From the NCBI RefSeq assembly GCF_001672815.1, contig NZ_LZKK01000235.1, forward strand, positions 1 to 64,000: DNA of 64,000 nt, read 5' to 3'. Below, one piece after another: positions 33,472 to 42,884 of this stretch. Source of the DNA: Mycobacterium sp. E796. Lineage in GTDB: Bacteria > Actinomycetota > Actinomycetes > Mycobacteriales > Mycobacteriaceae. The position numbers were made by a program, and so were the translations under genes. Under the pieces are notes generated by a model, which had not been told where the DNA came from, did no database searches, and saw nothing but the letters and a program-made list of their open reading frames with translations. How positions within the stretch are numbered: position 1 is the first letter of the stretch; each line of letters begins with the position of its first letter.

Positions 33472-35204
33472 GGCCAGGTGGACCAGGCGGGTTCGCCGGC
33501 GGTGACCTCGCGGCCATAGCGCTGCAGCGCCAGTTCGCGGTAGTGGCTAAGGATCGGCGCGGCATCCGGATGCATCTGCAGCGGCGGCAGCGGGCCCAGC
33601 CGCGTGAGCGACCGGCCCCCCAGCGCCGGCGGGCCGGCTGCGGCCAGCGCTTCGCCGTCCTCGATGAGCACCGGTGGGGTGGCCGTGGACGCCCACTCGC
33701 CGATCTTGGCGCGCTCCGGCTCCATGTCGAAAGTCCCTCGGGCGCTGTGATATTCGACCAGCTCGCTGATCAGCTCGGTGTTCTCCCACTCCCACGCGAC
33801 GGCGAAGGCGCCGGCCAGGATGGGCGCCGAAACGCTGGTCGCCCAACGTGATCGCGCGTCGGCGTCGGCGATCGAATACCGGACCGAGTCGACCGCGAGC
33901 GCGGCCGGGACCTTGAGCTCCGCGGCCTGTTCGAGCTTGCTCATGCCGCGCCAGTATTCCGGGGTGCCGATCTCGCCCTTGAGGATGCCCAGGCCCTCGG
34001 CCTGCCGCGCCTCGGTTTCCTCCAGCGTCTCGTCGGGATCGCCCGAGCTGTCGAAGCCGAGGTCCGCCAACGCATCCGCGCGCCACACCGTGCCGAGGTG
34101 GTTGTCGAGCTGGGCGTATTGCAGCCAACTGCTGCGCGGTGACGAGTCGAGCAGTTCCCGTGCCTGGGCGATCAGCTCGACCGCGTCGGCGAATTTACTC
34201 CAAAAGATCGCGATCCAGCTGCGTTGCAACAGAATACGGTGTAGGTACAGCGGCTTTCCGAGTTCGCGCCAGTGCCGCTCGGCGTGCTCCCAGCACTCGT
34301 CGGCCGCCTGGAGGGCCCCGGACCCCAGCCGGGTGAATCCCATGTAGAGCCAGCACCGAGCGATGTCGTGCGCACGGTCGTAGCGCGCGATGACGGGGTA
34401 GGCCTCCGAGACCAGTTGCTCGGTGCCGGCGTGGTCGGCGGATGCCCAGCAGGCCGCCGCGCGTTCCAATTGCGTTCTGGCCGTTGCCAGTTCCCAGCCG
34501 TTCGCTTGTGCGCGGGCGCCCGCCCGGCGCAGCCAGGGTTCGGCCTCGGCCAGTCGCCCGGTCTCGACGCAGAACCTGCCGTACTCCGTGGCCGCCGCCA
34601 CCCGCACATAGTCGCCGAACGGGCTGTCGCTGCGCAGGCGATCCGGATCCTCCAGCGCGGCCAGCACCTGCTCCCATAACGGAACCGACTGCACGTGAAG
34701 GTCGTCGTCGCAGAGCGCGCTGGCACAGAGCAGCTGCGCGTGGGTGACCAGGTAGCCGTGCTCGTCGGCGAGGTCGGCAAAATCACCCCCGGGGGCCGTG
34801 TCCGACAACGCCGCCAGCGCCGCTGCAGCGCCCTCGTGATCGCCGAGGGCCGCGGCCAGGCCCGTTTCCAAAAACTGCGCCCGCCGCGAGTACCGCACCA
34901 TCAGGTGCGCCACCTCGGCGTCGGACATCCGCACCTGTTCGGCCGCCTCCGGCATGGTGCCGGCGGCAATGCCCGAATAGACGGCCAGGCAGTCGCGGAT
35001 GCGCCGGATCGACTCGCGCACTCCGTCATTCGCCCCGCGCGCCAGATAGATCTCACCGAGTTGTGCCAGGGCTTCCAGCATCAGGTCGTCCCGGTCTTCC
35101 CGCTCGATGCGCGGCATCAGGGACAGCAGCAGATCTCGCGCCCGGGTCTCGTCGGCGGCGAACGCCAACCGGCGGGCGTTCTCCAATTCGCCGGGGATCG
35201 ACAC
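33468..35204 (-). CDS. TPR-repeat protein coupled to CHAT protease
   Basis: This 578-residue all-helical protein has tetratricopeptide-like repeats: ARDLLLSLMPRIE, ALAQLGEIYLARG, EYGRFCVETGRLAEAEPWLRRAG, ARTQLERAAACWASADHAG, CWLYMGFTRLGSGALQAADECWEHAERHW, and others. The C-terminal ~150 residues form a distinct region rich in Trp and Glu. GTG 35204 is supported by TATGAT exactly six bases upstream (leaderless). It is the first gene of a two-gene operon with the CHAT protease and is the likely sensor or regulator of that protease. No signal peptide is seen, so both act in the cytoplasm. Confidence 0.88.
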   Translation of the reverse strand: MSIPGELENARRLAFAADETRARDLLLSLMPRIEREDRDDLMLEALAQLGEIYLARGANDGVRESIRRIRDCLAVYSGIAAGTMPEAAEQVRMSDAEVAHLMVRYSRRAQFLETGLAAALGDHEGAAAALAALSDTAPGGDFADLADEHGYLVTHAQLLCASALCDDDLHVQSVPLWEQVLAALEDPDRLRSDSPFGDYVRVAAATEYGRFCVETGRLAEAEPWLRRAGARAQANGWELATARTQLERAAACWASADHAGTEQLVSEAYPVIARYDRAHDIARCWLYMGFTRLGSGALQAADECWEHAERHWRELGKPLYLHRILLQRSWIAIFWSKFADAVELIAQARELLDSSPRSSWLQYAQLDNHLGTVWRADALADLGFDSSGDPDETLEETEARQAEGLGILKGEIGTPEYWRGMSKLEQAAELKVPAALAVDSVRYSIADADARSRWATSVSAPILAGAFAVAWEWENTELISELVEYHSARGTFDMEPERAKIGEWASTATPPVLIEDGEALAAAGPPALGGRSLTRLGPLPPLQMHPDAAPILSHYRELALQRYGREVTAGEPAWSTWP

Positions 35205-35244
35205 GGCTGCATCATAAGTCCGCCGCCGTGAACGTGGCGAGGAA

Positions 35245-35288
35245 CCGAAGCGGCGGGCGTTTGAGTGAGGGCACGCCCGCCGCTTCGG
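35245..35288 (-). terminator. Terminator hairpin of the LpqH-like gene
   Basis: A perfect 16-base inverted repeat (CCGAAGCGGCGGGCGT at 35245-35260 with its complement at 35273-35288) and a 12-base loop lies 12 bases past the stop codon of the minus-strand lipoprotein gene and just upstream of the TPR gene. It would separate the two transcripts. Confidence 0.75.
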
Positions 35289-35299
35289 CGTTCGATCGA

Positions 35300-35788
35300 T
35301 CAACCGCAGGTCACCTTGATGCTGAAGTCCTTGGTGATCATCCCGGCCATCGGGTTCTTCATGTCGGCGCCCTGAGCCTGTCCCGTGATGGTGTACGTCT
35401 TGCCGTCCACCGACACGTTTGCCGAGCCGACCTTCGCACCCATGCCGTTGCTGACCGACAAGGCGTTGCCGTCGACGAAGAGCGCGAGCGACTCGACCGC
35501 CGGGGGGTTCGCGTCGGTCATCACCACGGCCAGCGCCTGCTGGGGCCCGCTGGTGGTGCCGCTGCCGATATCGATCTTGCCGCCGGTCCTGACACACGTC
35601 ACGGCGGACGGGTTCAGGCCGGGCAGGTCGGTGCCGCCGACCTTGACCTGCGCGTTGGTGCCGGTGCCGGTGGAGGCACTGGGCGCCGTGCTCGACGCCG
35701 GGCTGGCTGAGTGGCCCCCGCTCGAGCAGCCCACCAGCGCCGTGGCGACGCCGAGGGTTCCAATCGCTCCCACGAGAAGACGTTTCAC
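35300..35788 (-). CDS. LpqH-family (19-kDa antigen-type) lipoprotein
   Basis: This 162-residue lipoprotein has a signal peptide VKRLLVGAIGTLGVATALVG and lipobox LVGC with the acylated cysteine at residue 21. A Ser/Thr/Ala linker follows, then the LpqH domain: CVRTGGKIDIGSG, AVVMTDANPPAVESLAL, KTYTITGQAQGADMKNPMAG and a final SIKVTCG with the conserved C-terminal cysteine. GTG 35788 follows GGAAGGAACTGCA. It is anchored on the outer face of the cytoplasmic membrane; the 19-kDa relative is a TLR2 agonist of unknown cell function. Confidence 0.9.
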   Translation of the reverse strand: MKRLLVGAIGTLGVATALVGCSSGGHSASPASSTAPSASTGTGTNAQVKVGGTDLPGLNPSAVTCVRTGGKIDIGSGTTSGPQQALAVVMTDANPPAVESLALFVDGNALSVSNGMGAKVGSANVSVDGKTYTITGQAQGADMKNPMAGMITKDFSIKVTCG

Positions 35789-35926
35789 TGCAGTTCCTTC
35801 CTTCATGCGCCGCCCCAGTGGCGTCGTCATGGGCGCAAGTACAGACCGGCCGCGTCGCTACCGATCCCAATTTCGACGGTCACCCGGTAGGCTGCCTCGA
35901 CACGGCCCGACGAAGGGAGACGCGCA

Positions 35927-36301
35927 ATGGCGAGCGTGAAATGGCTGGAACAGCCTGAGGCGCATGACTTCCCGGCGGCGGCCGACTACCTCGCCCTGCT
36001 CGCGGAGCCGGGCACCGCCAACGAGTTGGCCGAAAAGCTGAAGTCCGGAGTCGTCAGCCACAAGAAGGCCAAGGACATCCTGCGGGCGGCGCAATTGAGC
36101 CTGCTTCCCGAAGACAACCCGCACGTCGCCGCGGATCTGTCCAAGATCAAGAAGGGGCAGGCGTTGTCGCCGATTCTGCTGGTGCGCGGCGACTTCACGG
36201 CGGGTGTCCCGCTGCAGATCGCCGACGGTTACCACCGGGTGTGCGCGAGCTATCACACCGACGAGAACACCGATATCCCCGTCGTCATCGTGTCATCGTG
36301 A
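35927..36301 (+). CDS. ParB-like-fold hypothetical protein, 124 aa
   Basis: The protein is MASVKWLEQPEAHDFPAAADYLALLAEPG and then a central helical region. The C-terminal half is LSKIKKGQALSPILLVRGD followed by PLQIADGYHRVCASYHTDENTDIPVVIV. The latter pattern (a key followed by I-x-DG-x-HR-x-x-A) is like the ParB/sulfiredoxin-type fold. GAAGGGAG precedes the ATG. It overlaps the enoyl-CoA hydratase start by four bases, so the two are coupled. The function is unknown. Confidence 0.75.
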   Translation: MASVKWLEQPEAHDFPAAADYLALLAEPGTANELAEKLKSGVVSHKKAKDILRAAQLSLLPEDNPHVAADLSKIKKGQALSPILLVRGDFTAGVPLQIADGYHRVCASYHTDENTDIPVVIVSS

Positions 36302-37038
36302 TCGAGATCGAAGCCGCCGGCGCGGTCCGGGTCCTGACCATTTCCTCCGGGCGCGTCAACGCCCTCGACGTCGAGCTGCTCAGGGAGCTGACCGACGCCC
36401 TGGGCGAGCTGCAGCACTCGGGTGCCCCCGCGCTCGTCGTCACCGGCGCCGGTCGCGCATTCAGCGCGGGGGTCGACCTCAACCGCGTGGTGGACGGCGG
36501 TTCGGCCTACACCGACCGGCTGATCCCGGCGCTGTCCGAGGCGTTCGAGGCGCTGTTCTGCTACCCGGGCCCGACGGTGGCCGCGGTGAACGGAGCCGCC
36601 ATTGCCGGCGGCTGCGTGCTGGCCGCTGCCTGCGACCGCCGGCTGATCGGCCCGGAAGCACAGATCGGGGCGACCGAGGTCCGGGTAGGAGTGGCGTTTC
36701 CGGTCGCCGCGCTCGAGGTGATGCGCTACGCGTGCGGGGACCGCGCGGAAGAGGTGGTGCTCGGCGGCGGTGTCTACCGGGGCGAGGAAGCCATCGCCAA
36801 CAGGCTGGCCCACCGCGTCGTCGCCGACGATCTCCTCGGGGCGGCGGTGGCGGAGGCCTCCGACCTGGGCGGCATCCCGATGGAGGCCTACCGGCACACG
36901 AAAGCGCAGCTGCGGGCCCCGACCCTGGCCCGGATGCGCGAGGGTGCCCTTGTCGACAGCGAGGTGCGCCAACTGTGGGGCTCGGACGAGACGCAGCGGC
37001 GCATCGCCGCCTACGTCGAGAGCCTGCGGCGCCGCTGA
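36298..37038 (+). CDS. Enoyl-CoA hydratase/isomerase family protein
   Basis: This is a 246-residue crotonase-fold protein. It has GAPALVVTGAGRAFSAGVDL (oxyanion hole), PTVAAVNGAAIAGGCVLAAACDRRLIG and the third-motif AQIGATEVRVGVAFP. The first catalytic glutamate position of bona fide hydratases is not conserved in the usual way (EVRVG instead of E..LG...G), so isomerase or other activity is possible. It starts at GTG 36298, overlapping the preceding gene. Confidence 0.85.
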   Translation: MIEIEAAGAVRVLTISSGRVNALDVELLRELTDALGELQHSGAPALVVTGAGRAFSAGVDLNRVVDGGSAYTDRLIPALSEAFEALFCYPGPTVAAVNGAAIAGGCVLAAACDRRLIGPEAQIGATEVRVGVAFPVAALEVMRYACGDRAEEVVLGGGVYRGEEAIANRLAHRVVADDLLGAAVAEASDLGGIPMEAYRHTKAQLRAPTLARMREGALVDSEVRQLWGSDETQRRIAAYVESLRRR

Positions 37039-37039
37039 G

Positions 37040-37819
37040 TTATTCGTCGAGCGCGACACCGCCGCGAGTACGCCTGCGGCGCATCCGGTGTGAGCCCTTG
37101 CCGGTCGGCCGGCGGTTCTGCAATCCGCCCCGCGGCTCGTCGGCGGCTTCGGCTTCCTCGGCGGCCGGTTCGGCTTCCGTCTCGGCCTCGGCGCTGGCCG
37201 CGACGGGCTCTTCGGCCTTTTCCGTTTCTTCCGTTTCTTCGGTTTCTTCGGTTTCTTCGGCTTCTGCGGTCTCGTCGGGCTCTTCGGCCGTGACTTCGGC
37301 CTCGGTGTCTTCGGCCTCGTCCGCCTTCTTGCGGCGAAGGCCCCGCTTCTTGGGCTGCTTGGCCTTCTTCGGCTTGATCGGCTTCGGCGGTGGCGGCGGC
37401 AATTCGGCGATAAACGAGAGGTAGAACGCGAAGATGCCGATCACGCCGATTGCGGCGGCGGCGCCATAGACGGCGAACAACCACCGCCCGGCGTGGTCCA
37501 GGCTGAGCCAGATCTCGCTGATCGCGGTGCCGATGATGAGCACGCCGGAAAGCACGTGGGCCACGATCGACCAGAGCCGGATGGACAGGGCGAGCTGGGG
37601 CGTCCCCAATTCCGGCTTTCGAGTCCGCAACTGGGTGAACACCACCGGAAGGGCGGCCAGGGCCACCAGGGCACCCGTCACGATCCGAAGCGTCGTCCCC
37701 AACGAATGCGTGGTGTCACCCATCAACTCGGGCCAGCGGGGCAGCACGAAAAAGAAGTAGAGGACGCCGGCAGCGATCGAAAACGATGCGTGCCACGGTA
37801 TGGCGACCTTGCGCCCCAT
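37040..37819 (-). CDS. lucA: LucA lipid-uptake coordinator
   Basis: This 259-residue membrane protein has four transmembrane helices (residues ~10-150), then PPPPPKPIKPKKAKQPKKRGLRRKK, and a ~90-residue acidic, alanine/glutamate-rich tail. It matches Rv3723 (LucA), which coordinates Mce1 and Mce4 function in fatty-acid and cholesterol uptake. The tail contains EET four times, coded by four near-identical 9-bp units (37225-37260), a possible slippage site. ATG 37819 with AGGAGGCGT is chosen over the upstream ATG. It lies between the tRNA-Ser gene and the hydratase, as in other mycobacteria. Confidence 0.9.
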   Translation of the reverse strand: MGRKVAIPWHASFSIAAGVLYFFFVLPRWPELMGDTTHSLGTTLRIVTGALVALAALPVVFTQLRTRKPELGTPQLALSIRLWSIVAHVLSGVLIIGTAISEIWLSLDHAGRWLFAVYGAAAAIGVIGIFAFYLSFIAELPPPPPKPIKPKKAKQPKKRGLRRKKADEAEDTEAEVTAEEPDETAEAEETEETEETEETEKAEEPVAASAEAETEAEPAAEEAEAADEPRGGLQNRRPTGKGSHRMRRRRTRGGVALDE

Positions 37820-37936
37820 ACGCCTCCTCATGCTGGTACCGGGGCCATGTCGGCCCGGTACGCCAGCCTAAAGGCCGTTCAGAGCGATTCCAAACAACCC
37901 CCGTGCGTGGTCGCGCCTCAAACCGAGGGCGACCGG

Positions 37937-38025
37937 TGGCGGAGGATGCGGGATTTGAACCCGCGAGGGCTGTTAACCCAACCCGCGTTCCAGGCGAGCG
38001 CCATAGGCCACTAGGCGAATCCTCC
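37937..38025 (-). tRNA. tRNA-Ser (GGA)
   Basis: The minus strand folds as a class II tRNA: acceptor GGAGGAT pairs with ATCCTCC, discriminator G, and encoded CCA at 37939-37937. The anticodon loop CTGGAAC gives GGA (reads UCC/UCU). The long variable arm and the T-loop GGTTCAAATCC are present. Its position between lucA and the SRP RNA is as in M. tuberculosis. Confidence 0.95.
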
Positions 38026-38096
38026 GTGGGCCATGTTAACCGAGCGGCGCGCGGTCGCCGCCGGTTGTTGTGGGCTTGGGTATTAGACTCGCCGGA

Positions 38097-39533
<1,437 letters not shown>

Positions 39534-39539
39534 CGGCGC

Positions 39540-39600
39540 CGACACGCCGAGCGAGTTGACCGCAGCTTCACACCGAAAAGCCACTGATGCACACTCGACG
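39540..39600. repeat. Possible degenerate dispersed intergenic element
   Basis: After aspC, words such as GAGTTGACCGC, TTCACACC and GCACACTCGACG occur in inverted order to GTCGAGTGTG-type words of the 778-905 region. This suggests a family of short mycobacterial intergenic sequences, but the similarity is only word-level. Confidence 0.3.
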
Positions 39601-39699
39601 CGGCCCGGGCTTTAGTCGGCCCGCTCGAACTGATTGCCCGCCTCCTCAGCACACCCTGCCGGGTCTGCATAGTCAGCCCGCGACGGTAGCCTGCTGACC

Positions 39700-41490
39700 G
39701 TGGCCCTCTACCGCAAATACCGACCGGCAACCTTCGCCGAAGTAGTAGGGCAGGAGCACGTCACCGAGCCGCTGTCCATCGCCCTGGAGGCCGGCCGAAT
39801 CAACCACGCGTACTTGTTTTCCGGGCCGCGCGGCTGCGGAAAGACATCGTCGGCGCGCATCCTGGCCCGGTCGTTGAACTGTGCGCAGGGCCCGACGGCC
39901 ACCCCGTGCGGGGTCTGCGAATCCTGCGTCGCGCTGGCGCCCAACGCGCCGGGCAGCATCGACGTGGTGGAGCTCGACGCCGCCAGCCACGGCGGCGTGG
40001 ACGACACGCGCGAGCTGCGCGACCGCGCGTTCTATGCCCCGGCGCAGTCGCGCTACCGGGTGTTCATCGTCGACGAGGCGCACATGGTGACCACCGCCGG
40101 GTTCAACGCGCTGCTCAAGATCGTCGAGGAGCCGCCCGAGCACCTCATCTTCATCTTCGCCACCACCGAGCCGGAGAAGGTGCTGCCGACGATCCGGTCG
40201 CGCACCCACCACTACCCGTTCCGGCTGCTGCCGCCGAAGACCATGCGGGCGCTGGTCGGGCGGATCTGCGAGCAGGAGGGCGTCGTCGTCGACGACGCGG
40301 TGTATCCGCTGGTGATCCGCGCCGGCGGTGGCTCGCCGCGCGACACGCTTTCGGTGCTCGATCAGTTGCTGGCCGGGGCCGAGGGCAATCACGTGACGTA
40401 TCAGCGCGCGCTGGGCCTGCTGGGCGCCACCGACGTCGCACTTATCGACGACGCCGTCGACGCGCTGGCCGCCGCGGATGCCGCCGCGTTGTTCGGCGCG
40501 GTCGAATCGGTGATCGACGCCGGGCACGACCCACGGCGTTTCGCCACCGACCTGTTGGAGCGCTTCCGCGATCTCATTGTGCTGCAAGCGGTTCCGGATG
40601 CCGTGAGCCGCGGCGTGGTGGATGCGCCCGAGGACGTGCTGGACCGGATGCGCGAGCAGGCGGCGCGCATCGGCCCGGCGACGCTGACCCGCTACGCCGA
40701 GGTGGTGCAGGCCGGGCTGGGCGAGATGCGTGGTGCGACGGCGCCGCGCCTCTTGCTCGAAGTGATCTGCGCGCGGCTGCTGCTGCCGTCGGCCAGCGAC
40801 GCCGAATCGGCGCTGCTGCAGCGCATCGAGCGGATCGAGACCCGGTTGGGCGTCTCGATCCCGGCGTCGGAGGCCGCCGCCGAGCCCAGCCCACCGCCGC
40901 GGCGGGTGACCGTTTCCCGGCCCCAGCCGAAACCTGAGCCCACGCCCGAGCCGGCCCCCGAACCGGCTCCGGCGGCGGCACCAGTACCCGCGTCCGCGCC
41001 CGAACCCGAATCCGCCTCCGCCCCGGGCGAACTCAACGCGTCGGCGGTGCGGACCATGTGGCCGACGGTGCGTGACAAGGTGCGCCAGCGTTCCCGCACC
41101 ACCGAAGTGATGCTGGCGGGTGCCACGGTCCGCGCGGTGGAGGACAACACGTTGGTGCTGACCCACGCGTCGGCGCCGCTAGCCAAGCGGCTGTCCGAAC
41201 AGCGCAACGCCGACGTCATCGCCGAGGCGCTCAAGGACGCGTTGGGGGTGAGCTGGCGGGTGCGCTGCGAGGTCGGTGACCCGGTGCCCGCGCCGGCCGC
41301 CCCACCGCCGGTCGTGCGGGAAGCGCCGCCGGATGAGCCCGCCGACGCGGCTTCGTCTCAGCGAGACGAAGAGGAACACATGCTCGCCGAGGCCGGTCGC
41401 GCCGAGGCGGCGCCGCGGCGCGATCCGGAAGAGGTCGCACTCGAGCTGCTGCAGAACGAGCTGGGCGCGCGCCGGATAGACGGCGGCTAG
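39700..41490 (+). CDS. dnaX: DNA polymerase III subunits gamma/tau
   Basis: This 596-residue clamp-loader ATPase has Walker A GPRGCGKTS, zinc-binding C...PCGVCESC, Walker B VFIVDEAHM and sensor/arginine-finger SRTHHYPFRLL. Residues ~390-440 form a Pro/Glu/Ala linker to the tau C-terminal domain. GTG 39700 lies seven bases after TAGCCT (39687-39692), consistent with a near-leaderless mRNA. The gene is annotated dnaZX in mycobacteria; I see no A-rich slippery site for a gamma product. Confidence 0.95.
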   Translation: MALYRKYRPATFAEVVGQEHVTEPLSIALEAGRINHAYLFSGPRGCGKTSSARILARSLNCAQGPTATPCGVCESCVALAPNAPGSIDVVELDAASHGGVDDTRELRDRAFYAPAQSRYRVFIVDEAHMVTTAGFNALLKIVEEPPEHLIFIFATTEPEKVLPTIRSRTHHYPFRLLPPKTMRALVGRICEQEGVVVDDAVYPLVIRAGGGSPRDTLSVLDQLLAGAEGNHVTYQRALGLLGATDVALIDDAVDALAAADAAALFGAVESVIDAGHDPRRFATDLLERFRDLIVLQAVPDAVSRGVVDAPEDVLDRMREQAARIGPATLTRYAEVVQAGLGEMRGATAPRLLLEVICARLLLPSASDAESALLQRIERIETRLGVSIPASEAAAEPSPPPRRVTVSRPQPKPEPTPEPAPEPAPAAAPVPASAPEPESASAPGELNASAVRTMWPTVRDKVRQRSRTTEVMLAGATVRAVEDNTLVLTHASAPLAKRLSEQRNADVIAEALKDALGVSWRVRCEVGDPVPAPAAPPPVVREAPPDEPADAASSQRDEEEHMLAEAGRAEAAPRRDPEEVALELLQNELGARRIDGG

Positions 41491-41517
41491 TGGGACCGTA
41501 AGCGCGCGTTGGGGGCA

Positions 41518-41534
41518 CCTCCCGCTTGCGGGGG
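41518..41534. terminator. Hairpin between dnaX and the methyltransferase gene
   Basis: CCTCCCGC and GCGGGGG flank TT in the string CACCTCCCGCTTGCGGGGGA. This hairpin word recurs in mycobacterial intergenic regions (recalled). It lies between converging genes and may be a bidirectional terminator. Confidence 0.45.
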
Positions 41535-41573
41535 ACCGGGCGCAACGGGTCGCCACCCTCGGCTAGGCCGAAG

Positions 41574-42884
41574 CTAAGGCGTCCACCACGGCCGCAGCGG
41601 CAGGTCGTCGTCGCCGCGGGCGTCGACGTTGGCCGCCAGCACGTGGTGCAGCTGAAGGTTGTTCTGCTCGAAGGCAACTCGTGAGGCCGCCATGTACAAG
41701 CCCCACACCTTCGCCGTCGCCAACCCGACCTCGGCGACTCCTTCGTCCCAGTGTTCGACGAGGTTGCGGCACCAGTCGCGCAGCGTCATCGCGTAGTGAT
41801 GCCGGAAGTTCTCCTCGTGCAACACCTCGAAACCGGCGTCCTGGATCTCGGTGACGATGCGGCCCGAGCCGGTCAGCTCGCCGTCCGGGAACACGTAGCG
41901 GTCGGTGAACCCGCCGGCGAACGAGGTCGACTTGTTGTCGTGCCGGGTGATGCAGTGATTGAGCAGCAGCCCGCCGGTGCGCAGCTTGGACTTCAGGAAG
42001 CCGAAGTACGCGGGGTAGTTCTTGACGCCGATGTGCTCGGTCAGGCCGATGGAGGAGACGGCGTCGAATCCCGCCTCGTCGACGTCGCGGTAGTCGGAAT
42101 GGCGCACCTCGGCGAGGTCCGCCAGGCCCGCGTCCTCAATCGCCTGGCACGCCCACTTGGCCTGCTCGGCCGACAAGGTGGCGCCGATCGTGCGGACGCC
42201 GCGTCGCGCCGCGTAGCGCACCATGCCACCCCAGCCGCAGCCGACGTCGAGCAGCCGGTCGCCCGGCTGCAGCCGCAGCTTCTCGAAGATCAGCCGGTAC
42301 TTGTTGTCCTGGGCCTCTTCCAGCGTCGCGTCGGCGTGCGGATAGACCGCGCAGGTGTAGGTCATCGACGGGCCGAGCACCCATTCGTAGAAGGTGTTCG
42401 AGACGTCGTAGTGGTGATGGATGGCCTCGGCGTCACGGGTCTTGCTGTGCATGACACCGGCGGCCACGCGCCGCCACCGCGGCGGCGCCTCCTCCGGCGG
42501 TGGGGCGACGGGCAGCAAGTGCTCGAGGCCCATGGACCGGACGACGTTGGCGAGCACCCGCGCCGACGGCCGCTTGAAGTCGACCCGGTCGGTCAGCGCC
42601 TTGAGTAGCGGGTACGGATCGCCGGGATGCACGCCGTACGTCTGCAGGTCACCCGAGACGTAGGCGCGGGCGAGGCCGAGTTCACCGGGGGCCGTGGCCA
42701 GGTAGGTGGCGCCGCGAGGCGAACAGAGGTCCAGGCCCAGCTCGGCATCCTCGCTGCCGGCGGTGCTGCCGTCGTACGCGGTGAACTTCAGTGGGTGGCG
42801 CCCGGTCGCGGCGAAGATCTCCAGAATCTCGGCCATGCTGAGCTTGCCCGTAGTGGTGTGGCGGGGCTCTTTGGTTGTCGTCAT
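41574..42884 (-). CDS. Fatty-acyl-phospholipid methyltransferase (CfaS-like, Rv3720 type)
   Basis: This 436-residue SAM-dependent enzyme has LLDVGCGWGGM for SAM binding, HHHYDVSN and the bicarbonate/Glu motif GLTEHIGVKNY. The catalytic cysteine area NHCI is also seen. CfaS-like proteins add a methylene or cyclopropane to unsaturated chains. With the FAD-dependent partner encoded just upstream (four-base overlap) it resembles the BfaB/BfaA type pair that makes 10-methyl (tuberculostearic-type) chains: methylene transfer, then flavin-dependent reduction. That pairing is inferred from organisation. Confidence 0.88.
   Translation of the reverse strand: MTTTKEPRHTTTGKLSMAEILEIFAATGRHPLKFTAYDGSTAGSEDAELGLDLCSPRGATYLATAPGELGLARAYVSGDLQTYGVHPGDPYPLLKALTDRVDFKRPSARVLANVVRSMGLEHLLPVAPPPEEAPPRWRRVAAGVMHSKTRDAEAIHHHYDVSNTFYEWVLGPSMTYTCAVYPHADATLEEAQDNKYRLIFEKLRLQPGDRLLDVGCGWGGMVRYAARRGVRTIGATLSAEQAKWACQAIEDAGLADLAEVRHSDYRDVDEAGFDAVSSIGLTEHIGVKNYPAYFGFLKSKLRTGGLLLNHCITRHDNKSTSFAGGFTDRYVFPDGELTGSGRIVTEIQDAGFEVLHEENFRHHYAMTLRDWCRNLVEHWDEGVAEVGLATAKVWGLYMAASRVAFEQNNLQLHHVLAANVDARGDDDLPLRPWWTP

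Noticed and set aside
32125..35204. TPR-CHAT pair as part of a type III-E CRISPR system
   Set aside because: No gRAMP/Cas7-11 gene, Cas1/2 or repeat array is present in the window.
39700..41490. Programmed frameshift producing a DnaX gamma form
   Set aside because: No A-rich slippery sequence or downstream hairpin was seen near the linker; GC-rich codons throughout.
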